A DNA stretch of 13,627 bases from Rhodoferax sp. (GCA_029946045.1 JAQSDS010000434.1:1-13627); one strand, 5' to 3'. Shown: positions 1 to 8,198, counted from the stretch's first letter. The notes: a model not told the origin generated them from the letters alone. A program made the numbers and translations.

Positions 1-1
1 T

Positions 2-2467
2 GCTGCAGCTGCTCCCAACCGTCGTTAAGCCGGGATGCGGAATTTGCTCGTTGTTACGCAGATAAGGATAGGAAATTGTGGCTCCGACATCGATATTCCA
101 CAGATTTGTGAAATCCCAGCCGGTAAAGTTCAAAGCGTCTTTCATTTGTGCCGATGTTCTGCCAACCGCACCCGTACCTGCACTCGATGATGCGCCTATA
201 ACATTGTCCCAATAACTGTTCGTTACCAAACCGGAGCCGGATCCAATCAGCCCCACTCCAGGACTCGCAGAGTAACTATTCGTGACCGTGCCGACGCTAT
301 TGAGGGCGCCCACCAATCCTCCGGCTGTGCTTCCACTGACCGTACCGAGTGCATAGCTGTTGTTAACAGTCCCGCCTGAAGTTGCGTTCACTACACCGAC
401 CAAGCCGCCCACGGCCCCGCCGCTGGAAACACTGGCTGATGAATAACTGTAACGAACAATACCCCCATTCATCTGCCCAATCAAACCGCCAACCCCGTCT
501 GCCCCGTTCACGCTACCTGTCGAGTAACTGTTCAATACCACTGCACCCGCATTCACGCCATTGACGCCAACAAGAGCGCCGACCGAGGCGCGCCCTGAAA
601 CATTGGCATTCAAAAGTCCTACATTGAGAATCAGGCCTTGGTTTACACCAAACAATCCAACATAGTCATTGGCGTTGAATGTAGGAGTCGTAGCGTTCGG
701 GCGTCGGATATACAAATTACTGATCGTGTGGCCGAGTCCGTCAAAAACGCCGATGAACCTTGAGCTGTTGTCGAAGGTTTGACCATTACCGATACGACTA
801 AACCCGTAATATCCATTCGCTCCATCCGAATTCCAGGTTGATGTAGCGTCAGCGTTGATGTCAGCCCCAAGTACAAAATTACCGGAAAGATTGCTCTGTA
901 AGCCCTGCAATGTTCCATCGTTGCTGCTTGAAGCGTTACCGAGAAGCGTAATAACGGTGAAATTTCTGACACTGCCATCGCTACCGAGTTTGGTGCTGAA
1001 ATTATTGCCGGCCTGCAGGTTCACTGGTGCTTTGACGAAGTAAGTGGCAGTGTTGCCTGCAGCCACGGCTCCTTGCCCATATTCCAGGGCAATCTTGCCA
1101 GAGGCGTCGCTGGCAGTGATGCTCTGGTTGATGTTGATGTGACGATAGGCCGAAAGAGTCAGCGTGGTCGCAGCATTCCAGCTCACCGCGTCATTGACGA
1201 AGATGTCGCCGTTACCGCTGGCGTTGCCGCTACCACAGGTGGCATTGGTACAGTTGATGCCACCGTTTGCCGTCTGGATTGTGACGCTGTTGCCGCCCAA
1301 GGCGGTTGCCAACGCGCTGCCCGTGATGTCACCCCCGCTTGCCGCAATGGTGAAGTCGTAGGGATCGATCAGCCACTCCCCGCCTCCGGTCTTGACATTG
1401 ATGCCATTCAGATCGACCTTGGTCGCGGAGGTTTCCACGAACCCACCTGATCCTGCCGTGCCATACCCCTGCGCGCTGATCTCGCCACGGGCGACGAGGT
1501 CTCCTGCAATCTGTCCGTCCTTCTGCACGATGGCGGTGATCTCGCCGCCCGCCGTCCCGTCAGCTCTGAGTACCGAGGTATCTGTCAGCTCGATCTTTTC
1601 CGTGGCCCGCAGATAAATTTTTCCGCCCTCGGCCACCGCGCTGGACGCACTGATCGTTCCGCTGTTGGCGACCATGCCGCCATGCAATCCGATGCGGCCG
1701 GACTCGGCGAGAATCTGGCCAAGATTGACGACCTGACCTTCCGGGGCGGTCAGCACCACGCGCAGCGCCGGATTCAACCCGTCGGCAATCTCCACGCTCT
1801 GGCCGGCAGCCAGCAGCACGTCCCCATTGGGCGCATGGATGACACCGCTGTTCTCTACATTGGGCGCAATCAAATAGACAAAGCCGCCGGTGGTCGTCGT
1901 GATCGTGCCCTGGTTTTCCACTTTGCCTTCGCTACCCGTGCCGGTGAGTCGGAGCTTGCCGCCCAGAAAGTCGGCGTCGCTGAGGTTCAGTGTCGAAGCA
2001 ATCAGCCCGGCCGTGTCGATGCGGCTGCCCGCACCGAACACGATGCCATTGGGGTTGATCAGGAAGACCCGGCCGTTGGATTGCAACTGGCCCAGGATCT
2101 GGCTTGGGTTTTGACCGGTGACGCGGTTCAGCACCGCGCTGGCGCTGCTTTGCTGGATAAATTTGGTCAGCTCGTTCTGGCCGATGGAGAAGCTGCCCCA
2201 GTTGATGATGGCGTTGGGTGTATTGGTGATGGTGAGCGTGCTGCCGCTCTGGCTGAAGCTGGCGCTGCCGTTGGTCACTGAGGGTGCGCCCGGCAAGGCA
2301 AGCGCGGGTGCGGCGCAAAGCAGCGCCAGGCTGAATGCAAGGGGCTTCAGCCCCACATCGGCGGTATTTTCAGCCGCTCCCTTGCCCTGGGCGCTGCGCT
2401 GTTCAGCCACTGGGACGCACATGCCCAGGCGCTTGCTGAAGATCAACCGGAAGGTGTTGGCGTTCAT
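2..2467 (-). CDS. Two-partner secretion exoprotein TpsA (filamentous haemagglutinin-like), partial
   Basis: This is a large secreted exoprotein of the type Vb pathway, exported through the TpsB encoded just upstream. The frame is open from the ATG at 2467 to the left edge: 822 codons are visible and the C-terminus is missing. Residues 1-30 (MNANTFRLIFSKRLG...) match an extended signal peptide region (ESPR). A hydrophobic core and ALA cleavage site follow near residues 41-57. The haemagglutination-activity (TPS) domain carries INWGSF at 89-93 and the signature NPNGI at 138-142, which TpsB recognises in this family. The distal part holds GLUG-type repeats and, near the edge, a W-N-I-D...YPYL block typical of GLUG proteins. 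The start is supported by GAAGGA seven to eight bases upstream and by the 13-bp spacing from the tpsB stop. The adhesin role is inferred from the family; the ligand is unknown. Base composition falls sharply in the distal third. Confidence 0.9.
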   Translation of the reverse strand, partial: MNANTFRLIFSKRLGMCVPVAEQRSAQGKGAAENTADVGLKPLAFSLALLCAAPALALPGAPSVTNGSASFSQSGSTLTITNTPNAIINWGSFSIGQNELTKFIQQSSASAVLNRVTGQNPSQILGQLQSNGRVFLINPNGIVFGAGSRIDTAGLIASTLNLSDADFLGGKLRLTGTGSEGKVENQGTITTTTGGFVYLIAPNVENSGVIHAPNGDVLLAAGQSVEIADGLNPALRVVLTAPEGQVVNLGQILAESGRIGLHGGMVANSGTISASSAVAEGGKIYLRATEKIELTDTSVLRADGTAGGEITAIVQKDGQIAGDLVARGEISAQGYGTAGSGGFVETSATKVDLNGINVKTGGGEWLIDPYDFTIAASGGDITGSALATALGGNSVTIQTANGGINCTNATCGSGNASGNGDIFVNDAVSWNAATTLTLSAYRHININQSITASDASGKIALEYGQGAVAAGNTATYFVKAPVNLQAGNNFSTKLGSDGSVRNFTVITLLGNASSSNDGTLQGLQSNLSGNFVLGADINADATSTWNSDGANGYYGFSRIGNGQTFDNSSRFIGVFDGLGHTISNLYIRRPNATTPTFNANDYVGLFGVNQGLILNVGLLNANVSGRASVGALVGVNGVNAGAVVLNSYSTGSVNGADGVGGLIGQMNGGIVRYSYSSASVSSGGAVGGLVGVVNATSGGTVNNSYALGTVSGSTAGGLVGALNSVGTVTNSYSASPGVGLIGSGSGLVTNSYWDNVIGASSSAGTGAVGRTSAQMKDALNFTGWDFTNLWNIDVGATISYPYLRNNEQIPHPGLTTVGSSCS
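194..661 (-). repeat. GLUG-type repeat block within TpsA
   Basis: Six degenerate repeats of about 22-28 residues are visible in the TpsA frame. Each begins with a VG(G/A)L(V/I/F)G core and ends with a (V/L)xNSYSxGxVSG-like segment. Examples of the core are VGLFG, VGALVG, VGGLIG, VGGLVG, AGGLVG and VGLIG. This matches the GLUG motif known from bacterial surface proteins and predicts short beta-strand units continuing the exoprotein's beta-helix. The repeats are similar as protein but diverged as DNA. Confidence 0.8.
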
Positions 2468-2480
2468 CCTGCAATCCTTC

Positions 2481-4094
2481 TTAGAAAACGTAGGCCATGC
2501 TGCCGTGCAGCTTGTCCGAGCCCTTGTTCTGGCTTGCGTCGCCGTTGATGACGTGACCGAAATCCAGACGAAAACTCAAAGACTTGTCGATGCCGAAACG
2601 CATGCCAAGACCGACGCTGGCAATGCCCTCGCTGCCTGTTTCACCGGGCAAGGCCTGCAGGCGCTGCACTTGTCCGCCCTCGACAAAAGCCGAGAAGCGC
2701 AAACGTGCCCCGGCAATCCCGGTCGTTCCGCCGATATCCGGGGAAAAAATTTCCAGTCCGGTGCGCCAGCCGCGGTCACCACTGACGCTGCGTTCGTCAA
2801 AGCCGCGCACCGAGTCTTGTCCCCCCAGTCCGAATTGTTCGCCGGGGACCAGTGGTTCCTGGGTGTATTGCGCGTCAAGCGCCAGCCGCCATTGCCAATC
2901 GCCGGCAAATTGCTTGCTGGCGTTGCCGCCCAGGCGAAGAAGTTGGTAGCTGGCTTGCGCGCCGGACCGGGTCGCGGCGAAGTCTGCATCACTGCCTTTG
3001 CTGCCCCCTGGCAGGTTATGCAGCCAGCTGGCGTAGCCATTTAACTGGGTGTTGTCCTTTTTCCAGAGGCTGTTCCAGCTCAGGTTGAAGGGGTGGACGG
3101 TGACATCCGTGCCCAGGGCGGTACCGTTCTGGTCGATGTTGTTCTCGTAGGCGCGGTAGTCCATGCCGACAGACAGCTTGTGCTCGAACTCGTTCGTTTT
3201 GACGAATTGGTGAGCGTAACGGGCGCCCAGCACCTTGCCCTTGCCACTGACGTTGAACAGTCCGGCCACCGTGCCCGAGTTGACGTCCGAGTAGCCCGCA
3301 TAGACGTCGATGGCATCGGCGCGGTCGTACAGGGGCAAGCGGTAGCCAAAACCATAAATATGCATGTTCTGAGGCTTTTCCACCGAGGTGATGTATTGGA
3401 GCGTGAGCACATGGTCGCGGTTGAACAAGTTGGCATGTTGGTAGCCAACATTCAGGTGGGTTTTGCCGGTATCGCTGGTTCCTGTGTTGTCCAGGCTCAC
3501 AAAACCTTTCCAGGGCTTTTCATCTTCCAGACGCAGTACCGCGTCGACGCGGTTGTTGACTGGATCGGGCTTGAACAGCAACTGGGTTTGCTTGCTGGGG
3601 TTGTCGTTGGCCAGACGCAGGGACTCGGCCACGGCGACGGTGTTGGGCACCTGGCCTTCAACCAGGCCAGGCACGCTGGCCTTGACGTTGTCCAGGTCAT
3701 GGTGATTGGCTGACATCAGCGTGATGCTGCCCAGCTTCATTTCGCGCACCAGCAAGCGGATCACGCCAGAACTGATTTCCTGCTCTGGAAGCGTCACTTG
3801 CACGGTGCTGTAGCCGGCCTGCAGGTACATGGCCTCAAGGGCACGGCGTGCCGCTTCTATGTCGGCGAAGCGGCGCTCGTCACCTACAAAACTTGTCAGT
3901 CGCGCATCCACCGTGTTGGGTGCCAGCAACGTGTTGCCGGACACTTCAAACTTGCTGATGGCGAACTGGGGTTCAGAGGGCGCGGTTGGCTGGGCCAGGG
4001 CCGCCTGCATCACCGATAGCGTCATCACCATGGCCACCGGGAATTGGTGCAATCTGGCCTGAAGATACAGCCGCTTCACGTGTTTGAACCGCAT
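2481..4094 (-). CDS. Two-partner secretion outer-membrane transporter TpsB (ShlB/FhaC/HecB family)
   Basis: This outer-membrane pore secretes the TpsA encoded 13 bp downstream. It has 537 residues, close to the usual 550-580 for FhaC/ShlB. A signal peptide ends near ALA at residues 32-34. Two POTRA domains follow, roughly 44-118 and 119-195; the first starts with FEVSGN, typical of POTRA_2. The 16-stranded barrel occupies about 200-537. The conserved loop L6 motif VRGF is at 429-432, preceded by FGLGG. The protein ends in phenylalanine (AYVF), the usual signal for outer-membrane barrel insertion. The start at 4094 has a modest GGGAAG ribosome site, and the arginine/lysine-rich N-terminus looks complete. 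The pair forms a tpsB-tpsA operon, probably transcribed from the promoter at 4160-4188. I am very sure of the family; the substrate is inferred from adjacency. Confidence 0.95.
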   Translation of the reverse strand: MRFKHVKRLYLQARLHQFPVAMVMTLSVMQAALAQPTAPSEPQFAISKFEVSGNTLLAPNTVDARLTSFVGDERRFADIEAARRALEAMYLQAGYSTVQVTLPEQEISSGVIRLLVREMKLGSITLMSANHHDLDNVKASVPGLVEGQVPNTVAVAESLRLANDNPSKQTQLLFKPDPVNNRVDAVLRLEDEKPWKGFVSLDNTGTSDTGKTHLNVGYQHANLFNRDHVLTLQYITSVEKPQNMHIYGFGYRLPLYDRADAIDVYAGYSDVNSGTVAGLFNVSGKGKVLGARYAHQFVKTNEFEHKLSVGMDYRAYENNIDQNGTALGTDVTVHPFNLSWNSLWKKDNTQLNGYASWLHNLPGGSKGSDADFAATRSGAQASYQLLRLGGNASKQFAGDWQWRLALDAQYTQEPLVPGEQFGLGGQDSVRGFDERSVSGDRGWRTGLEIFSPDIGGTTGIAGARLRFSAFVEGGQVQRLQALPGETGSEGIASVGLGMRFGIDKSLSFRLDFGHVINGDASQNKGSDKLHGSMAYVF

Positions 4095-4159
4095 GGTGCT
4101 TCCCTAGGTGGCGTCGTTCAACCCCTTTGGCAGTAGGGACGACATGGCAATGTCGGCAG

Positions 4160-4188
4160 ATTATGGAGGAATCATGGGGGCGCGTAAA
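4160..4188 (-). promoter_or_regulatory. Putative sigma70 promoter of tpsBA
   Basis: On the minus strand, TTTACG (plus 4183-4188) and CATAAT (plus 4160-4165) are separated by exactly 17 bp. They match the -35 and -10 consensus at 4 of 6 and 5 of 6 positions. The element lies in the 113-bp gap between the transporter gene and tpsB, and predicts a leader of roughly 60 nt. It is the best promoter-like pair in this gap, but there is no experimental support. Confidence 0.45.
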
Positions 4189-4207
4189 TGGTTTTATGGA
4201 CTGTCTA

Positions 4208-5152
4208 TCACTTCACTGCTTGACGTGTGCTTGCCTTGCCACCCCATTGCTGCTCAAGCCAGCCGCCGCCGCTCACCAGCACAATGCCGATCAGCACCGG
4301 CACGGCGCCCAGCAAAAAGCTGGCCTCGATCGGTTCGGACAGCAGCCAGGCCCCAAGAACAATGCCAAACAGCGGCGTGAGAAAAGAGAACACACCCAGG
4401 CGCGACGCCAGGTAATGGCGCAACAACCAGAACCAGGCCAGGTAGCTGGCAAACGACACCACCACCGAGTGAAACGCCAGGCTGGCCCAGATCTGCGGCG
4501 TGAGGTTGATGTGTGCCTGGCCAGTCAGGAAGGCCCCGGCCAGCAGCAACACAAAGGCGCCGATCAGTTGGTACAGCAGGGTCTGCGTGGCTGGTGCCCT
4601 GGACAAGGTGGAGCAGCGCACCACCACGGTGGTGGCTGCCCAGCCCACGCCGGCTAGCAGGCCCAGAAAGTCGCCCCACAGCGCATTGCCCGGTAAGGCA
4701 CCAACCGCCGTGCTGCGTCCCAGAAAGGCATAGGCAATGCCACCAAAGGCCAGCACAATGCCCAGCCACTGTATTGGTCCCAGGCGCTCGGCGGCAAGTT
4801 TCCAGTGCAGGCCCAGCGCGGCAAAGATGGGTGCGGTGTACAAAAAAACCAGGATGTGGGAGGCGCTGCTGTGGCGCAGGCCCTCGGCCACCAGCAAAAA
4901 CTCCACGCCAAACAGCAGCCCCACCACCACGCCGGGGCGCAGCGTGCCGTCGCGCAGGTTCATAGGCTCCTTGCGCCACCACATGAGCAGCCCCACCAGC
5001 AGCGCGGCCACGCCCGAGCGCAGCGCAATCTGCATGATCGGTGCAATGTCGGCTGCGGTGGCCTTCAGCACCACTTGCTGCAGACCCCAAATGGCGCACA
5101 ACACCACCATGAGCGTGATGGCTTTGGCGTCCAGGTCGAGGCGAGTGTTCAT
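4208..5152 (-). CDS. EamA-domain (DMT superfamily) membrane transporter
   Basis: This is an inner-membrane permease of the drug/metabolite transporter superfamily, with 314 residues and about ten hydrophobic helices in two EamA halves. The first half begins with the typical ITLMVVLCAIWGLQQVVLK. The second ends with FLTPLFGIVLGAWLLSEPI, the conserved P-x-x-x-x-x-LG-x-x-x-L-x-E signature of the family. Substrates in this superfamily range from amino acids and purines to drugs, and the sequence does not identify one here. The frame stays open upstream to 5512, but that stretch is hydrophilic and overlaps the divergent regulator. I therefore chose the ATG at 5152 just before helix 1; its ribosome site is weak. 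The divergent AraC-type gene across a 99-bp spacer is the likely regulator, a common arrangement for this class of transporter. Confidence 0.88.
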   Translation of the reverse strand: MNTRLDLDAKAITLMVVLCAIWGLQQVVLKATAADIAPIMQIALRSGVAALLVGLLMWWRKEPMNLRDGTLRPGVVVGLLFGVEFLLVAEGLRHSSASHILVFLYTAPIFAALGLHWKLAAERLGPIQWLGIVLAFGGIAYAFLGRSTAVGALPGNALWGDFLGLLAGVGWAATTVVVRCSTLSRAPATQTLLYQLIGAFVLLLAGAFLTGQAHINLTPQIWASLAFHSVVVSFASYLAWFWLLRHYLASRLGVFSFLTPLFGIVLGAWLLSEPIEASFLLGAVPVLIGIVLVSGGGWLEQQWGGKASTRQAVK

Positions 5153-5191
5153 GGAGGCGGCTTTGAAGTGAGGGCAGGCTGCATTATTGGT

Positions 5192-5220
5192 TTGACGGCT
5201 TTCGTTGATATAGTTCAAAT
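5192..5220 (+). promoter_or_regulatory. Putative promoter of the araC-type gene
   Basis: TTGACG (5192-5197) lies 17 bp before TCAAAT (5215-5220), matching 5 of 6 and 4 of 6 consensus bases. The predicted transcript would start about 25 nt before the ATG at 5252. The element sits inside the 99-bp divergent spacer (5153-5251), where any shared operator for the transporter and regulator should also lie. I could not identify a convincing minus-strand promoter in the same spacer. Confidence 0.3.
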
Positions 5221-5251
5221 CAGACAAACCATAGGCCGTAACCGACAAAAG

Positions 5252-6070
5252 ATGCGCATCCTTCACCCCAAGCTCGACATCCCCCTGAGCAGCCCCGCTT
5301 TGCCAGCGCCCATCATGTTCCGCAGTGCTTATGAGCCCGCTGATGGTATTTACCCGCTGCACCAGCACGCCTGGGGGGAGTTTGTGTACTCGTTCAGCGG
5401 CGTCATGGAGGTCAAGGTGGCTGACCATCATTACCTGGCCCCGCCGCAGTACGGTATCTGGTTGCCACCGGAACTGGCCCATGTCGGGCTGAACCGGCAG
5501 GCCACGCACCATGCCTCGCTTTACGTTTCAGCCGCCCTGTGCGCCGCGCTGCCGGCAGAGCCCTGTGCGCTCACCGTCAGCCCGCTGGCGCGCGCCCTGC
5601 TGGACCACCTGCGCGCGCAGCCTCCCCAGCAGGCAGACACGCCCGCCGGTGCCCGCCTGCTGCAAGTGCTGCTGGACCAGCTCATTGAAGCGCCGCGTGC
5701 CGGCAGTTACCTGCCCACCTCCGAAGACCCGGCTCTGGGTGCCGTGCTGCGCCTGCTGCAAACCAACCCGGGCGACAACCGCTCGGTGGCCGAACTGGCC
5801 GCGCAGGCCCACACCACCGAGCGCACCCTGATGCGCCGTTGCCAGCGCGACTTGGGCCTCAGTCTGGCGCAATGGCGCCAGCGGCTGCGCGTGGTCCGGG
5901 CCATGGCCCTGCTGGAGAGCGGGCAGACGGTGGAAACCATCGCACTGGACTTGGGTTATGGCAGTGCCTCGGCGTTCATCACCATGTTCAAGCGGCTGGC
6001 CGGCGCGACGCCCGACGAGTTTCGCAAAGGCGGCGCGGGCAGGGCAACGCTATCATGGCGCAAGCCCTAA
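5252..6070 (+). CDS. AraC-family transcriptional regulator with N-terminal cupin
   Basis: This is a cytoplasmic DNA-binding regulator of 272 residues. The N-terminal part (about 20-100) resembles a cupin ligand-binding domain, with HQHAWGEFVYSFSG at 37-50 and H37/H39 as possible ligand or metal residues. The C-terminal part (about 163-258) is a double helix-turn-helix AraC/HTH_18 domain. It includes SVAELAAQAHTTERTLMRRC and the second-helix signature ALDLGYGSASAFITMFKR...TPDEFR. The frame is open far upstream to 4805, but that region lies antisense to the transporter gene, so I chose the ATG at 5252. The ribosome site is weak and M22 (5315) is an alternative. It is divergent from the EamA transporter and probably controls it. 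The ligand is not predictable. Confidence 0.88.
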   Translation: MRILHPKLDIPLSSPALPAPIMFRSAYEPADGIYPLHQHAWGEFVYSFSGVMEVKVADHHYLAPPQYGIWLPPELAHVGLNRQATHHASLYVSAALCAALPAEPCALTVSPLARALLDHLRAQPPQQADTPAGARLLQVLLDQLIEAPRAGSYLPTSEDPALGAVLRLLQTNPGDNRSVAELAAQAHTTERTLMRRCQRDLGLSLAQWRQRLRVVRAMALLESGQTVETIALDLGYGSASAFITMFKRLAGATPDEFRKGGAGRATLSWRKP

Positions 6071-6087
6071 GCCAGCCATCGGGTTGT

Positions 6088-7575
6088 ATGCAAAAATTGT
6101 CCATGCCTCAGCTCTTCAAAGTGTATGCTCCGCGGCTTTTGGTCTGGTTCGCGATCTCGGCGCTCGGGTGTGTGCTGTTGGCCCGCACCGAACTGGCGCA
6201 GTTGCGTGAGGCGTTCGAGACCGATGCCCGCATCAGCCACCGGCTGCTGAGCCAGCGCGTGGTGCAGCACGAGGCGGTGCTGGCCACCCTGGCCCTGCTG
6301 CAGCCCGCTGCGCCGCCCGGCAGTACCGATTCGGCGGAGCAGCGTTTGTCGTCGGTCTACCCGCAGATTCTGGGTGTGCAGCGGCGCGATGCCGGCGCCG
6401 CCTGGCCTGATGCCAGCCTGGATGCGGCCGAGCAGGCATCGCGCCAGACCCGCGCTGCCGTGTTGGCCAATGCCGATTTCACGTCAGCCCGCGGTCGCTA
6501 CCAATTGGTGCTGGCAGCGCAACCCGCCAGTTACGCGCTGCTGATCGACATCCACGGCACCATTCCCTGGACCGACTGGTCGATGCCGGTGCAGACCAGC
6601 CCGGTGCGTGTCACCCTGGTACACGCGGGCCAGGCCTTTGTGGTGCAAGCGGGTCATGTCGCAGCGGGCGGCTGGCAGTTTGAGTTTCATAAGCATCTGG
6701 ACAGCGTGAGCCAGTCCTTCGAGGTGGTTGCGATCCGTCAGGTCGGTTGGCAGGAATTGCCCTGGCTGGCCATGGCGCTGTGGGCCTTGGCGGTGGCAGC
6801 CGCTCTGGCGGCTTGGTCGGCCTGGCAGCGTCAACGCAGCGCTCGCCGCCGTGCCGAAGCCTTGCTGCGTGTGGGCCAGGTGGCCCGCCTGAACAGTCTG
6901 GGTGAATTGGCCGCCGGCATGGCCCATGAGCTGAACCAGCCGCTGACGGCGATTCTGGCCAACACACAGGCCGCCAAGCGCCTGCTGCAGGACGACCCCA
7001 TCGAGCTGCCCACTGCGCTGCAGGCCATGGACCAGGCGGTGGCGCAAGCGCGCCGTGCCGCCGAGGTGTTGGGCCGCTTGCGCCGCAGCGTGGAGCAAGC
7101 CGTGCCCGCAGTGCCGGGTCAGACGGTGGACCTGGCGCAGGCGGTGCGCTCGGCGCTTGACCTGCTGGCGCCCGAATGCCAGCGGCGCGGGGTGGCCACG
7201 GCCGTGCACATCGACCAGCCCGCCCTGGTGCTGGCCGAACGTGTGGCGCTGGAGCAAATCGTGCACAACCTGATCACCAATGCCTTGCAGGCGCTGGACG
7301 CGGTGCCCGCCAGCGAGCGCCAGCTTGCCATCCACATTGGCGCGGCCAAGTGCATGGGTGTGTTGCGTGTGGTCGACACCGGGCCGGGCATCGCGCCAGA
7401 CACCTTACCCCATGTGTTTGAACCGTTTTTTACCACCCGTGAAGGCGGTCTGGGTCTGGGTTTGAGTCTGTGCGAGACCCTGGCCAGCGGCATGGGCGGG
7501 CAACTGAGCGCGCAAGCCAATATGCCGCGTGGTGCCATCTTTGTCCTGACATTGCCGTTGGCGAGCCGCCCATGA
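6088..7575 (+). CDS. Membrane sensor histidine kinase (HisKA, FixL/DctB-like transmitter)
   Basis: This inner-membrane kinase of 495 residues senses an unknown signal and phosphorylates the response regulator encoded next to it. Transmembrane helix 1 is about residues 14-33 and helix 2 about 226-247, enclosing a periplasmic domain of roughly 190 residues that I do not recognise. The transmitter has the H-box MAHELNQPLTAI with H280 as phospho-acceptor and the N-box HNLITNAL at 393-400. The G1 box is DTGPGI (D430), the F-box FEPFFTT and the G2 box GLGLGLS at 454-460. All catalytic motifs are intact. The upstream frame extension to 5839 overlaps the AraC gene and is rejected. ATG 6088 (or 6103) places helix 1 normally. 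It lies 17 bp after the regulator gene, and its TGA overlaps the next start as ATGA, which indicates translational coupling. Confidence 0.93.
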   Translation: MQKLSMPQLFKVYAPRLLVWFAISALGCVLLARTELAQLREAFETDARISHRLLSQRVVQHEAVLATLALLQPAAPPGSTDSAEQRLSSVYPQILGVQRRDAGAAWPDASLDAAEQASRQTRAAVLANADFTSARGRYQLVLAAQPASYALLIDIHGTIPWTDWSMPVQTSPVRVTLVHAGQAFVVQAGHVAAGGWQFEFHKHLDSVSQSFEVVAIRQVGWQELPWLAMALWALAVAAALAAWSAWQRQRSARRRAEALLRVGQVARLNSLGELAAGMAHELNQPLTAILANTQAAKRLLQDDPIELPTALQAMDQAVAQARRAAEVLGRLRRSVEQAVPAVPGQTVDLAQAVRSALDLLAPECQRRGVATAVHIDQPALVLAERVALEQIVHNLITNALQALDAVPASERQLAIHIGAAKCMGVLRVVDTGPGIAPDTLPHVFEPFFTTREGGLGLGLSLCETLASGMGGQLSAQANMPRGAIFVLTLPLASRP

Positions 7576-8198
7576 GTGCACCGCTGTCACCGCTGATCCA
7601 CCTGATTGACGACGACGATGCCGTGCGCGCTGGTCTGGGCTTGTTGATTGGCACCGTGGGCCTGCGCGTGCAGGCCTGGGCCGATCCGCAGGAATTCATG
7701 CGCAGCTTTGACCGCCAGGGTATTGGCGCCATCGTGCTTGACGTGCGCATGCCCGGCATCAGCGGCCTGACCGTGCTCGATCAATTGGTGCAACAGGGCG
7801 TTGACCAGCCGGTCATCATGCTGACCGGGCACGGCACGGTGGAGCTGTGCCGGCGTGCCTTCAAGTCGGGCGCTACCGAGTTTCTGGAAAAACCGGTGGA
7901 TGACGAGGTGCTGCTGGAGGCGCTGCAAAACGCCGTGCGCCAGCATGTCCGTTCGCGCGAGCGGCACCAGGCCGACCGGCATGCGCGTGCGCACTATGCG
8001 CAGTTGTCGGAGCGCGAGCGCGAGGTGCTGGGGTTGATCGTCGAAGGCCTGACCAACAAGGAGATTGGCCGCGCCCTGGGTCTGTCACCACGCACGGTGG
8101 AAAGCCATCGCGCCAACCTGTTTGCCAAGCTGCAGGTGGAATCGCTGGCGCACCTGATACGCCATTACGCCGCGCTGGCCGCCGAAGCAGGTTCCTGA
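7572..8198 (+). CDS. FixJ/NarL-type response regulator (receiver + LuxR helix-turn-helix)
   Basis: This cytoplasmic transcription factor of 208 residues is the partner of the preceding kinase. The receiver domain (about 8-122) has the acidic pocket DDDD at 13-16, the phospho-acceptor D57 in VLDVRMPG, T85 in MLTGHG and K107 in EKPVDD. All residues needed for phosphotransfer are present. A short linker rich in arginine and histidine leads to a LuxR-type helix-turn-helix (about 145-203) with LSEREREVLGLIVEGLTNKE and LGLSPRTVESHRANLFAKL. The EKP and GHG forms place it nearer FixJ/TodT/StyR than NarL. The start overlaps the kinase stop in ATGA; longer upstream frames lie inside the kinase gene. 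The palindrome 13 bp after its stop codon is a candidate target site. The regulated genes are inferred to be the two genes downstream. Confidence 0.94.
   Translation: MSAPLSPLIHLIDDDDAVRAGLGLLIGTVGLRVQAWADPQEFMRSFDRQGIGAIVLDVRMPGISGLTVLDQLVQQGVDQPVIMLTGHGTVELCRRAFKSGATEFLEKPVDDEVLLEALQNAVRQHVRSRERHQADRHARAHYAQLSEREREVLGLIVEGLTNKEIGRALGLSPRTVESHRANLFAKLQVESLAHLIRHYAALAAEAGS

Noticed and set aside
194..661. CRISPR-like or DNA-level tandem array in the low-GC part of tpsA
   Set aside because: The periodicity is at protein level (GLUG repeats) with variable unit length; DNA repeats are not identical and there are no spacers.
643..978. Minus-strand 111-residue frame inside tpsA
   Set aside because: It is in another frame from TpsA, which is open and shows GLUG repeats through the same bases.
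1682..3044. Long plus-strand open frames over the two-partner secretion genes (1682-2281, 2118-3044, 3093-3713)
   Set aside because: They lie antisense to clearly recognisable tpsA and tpsB and show low-complexity or unrecognisable protein; they are GC-rich shadows.
4805..5251. N-terminal extension of the AraC-type protein to 4805
   Set aside because: It is antisense to the transporter and rich in H and Q without any family match; the usual length is reached from 5252.
5153..5512. N-terminal extension of the EamA transporter to an ATG at 5512
   Set aside because: The extension is hydrophilic, unlike the family, and overlaps the divergent regulator; ATG 5152 precedes the first helix.
5839..6087. 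N-terminal extension of the histidine kinase to 5839
   Set aside because: It overlaps the helix-turn-helix part of the AraC gene in another frame; ATG 6088 gives a normal first membrane helix.
6484..7335. Minus-strand 283-residue frame across the kinase gene
   Set aside because: Antisense to intact H, N and G boxes; composition is H/G/Q-rich shadow.
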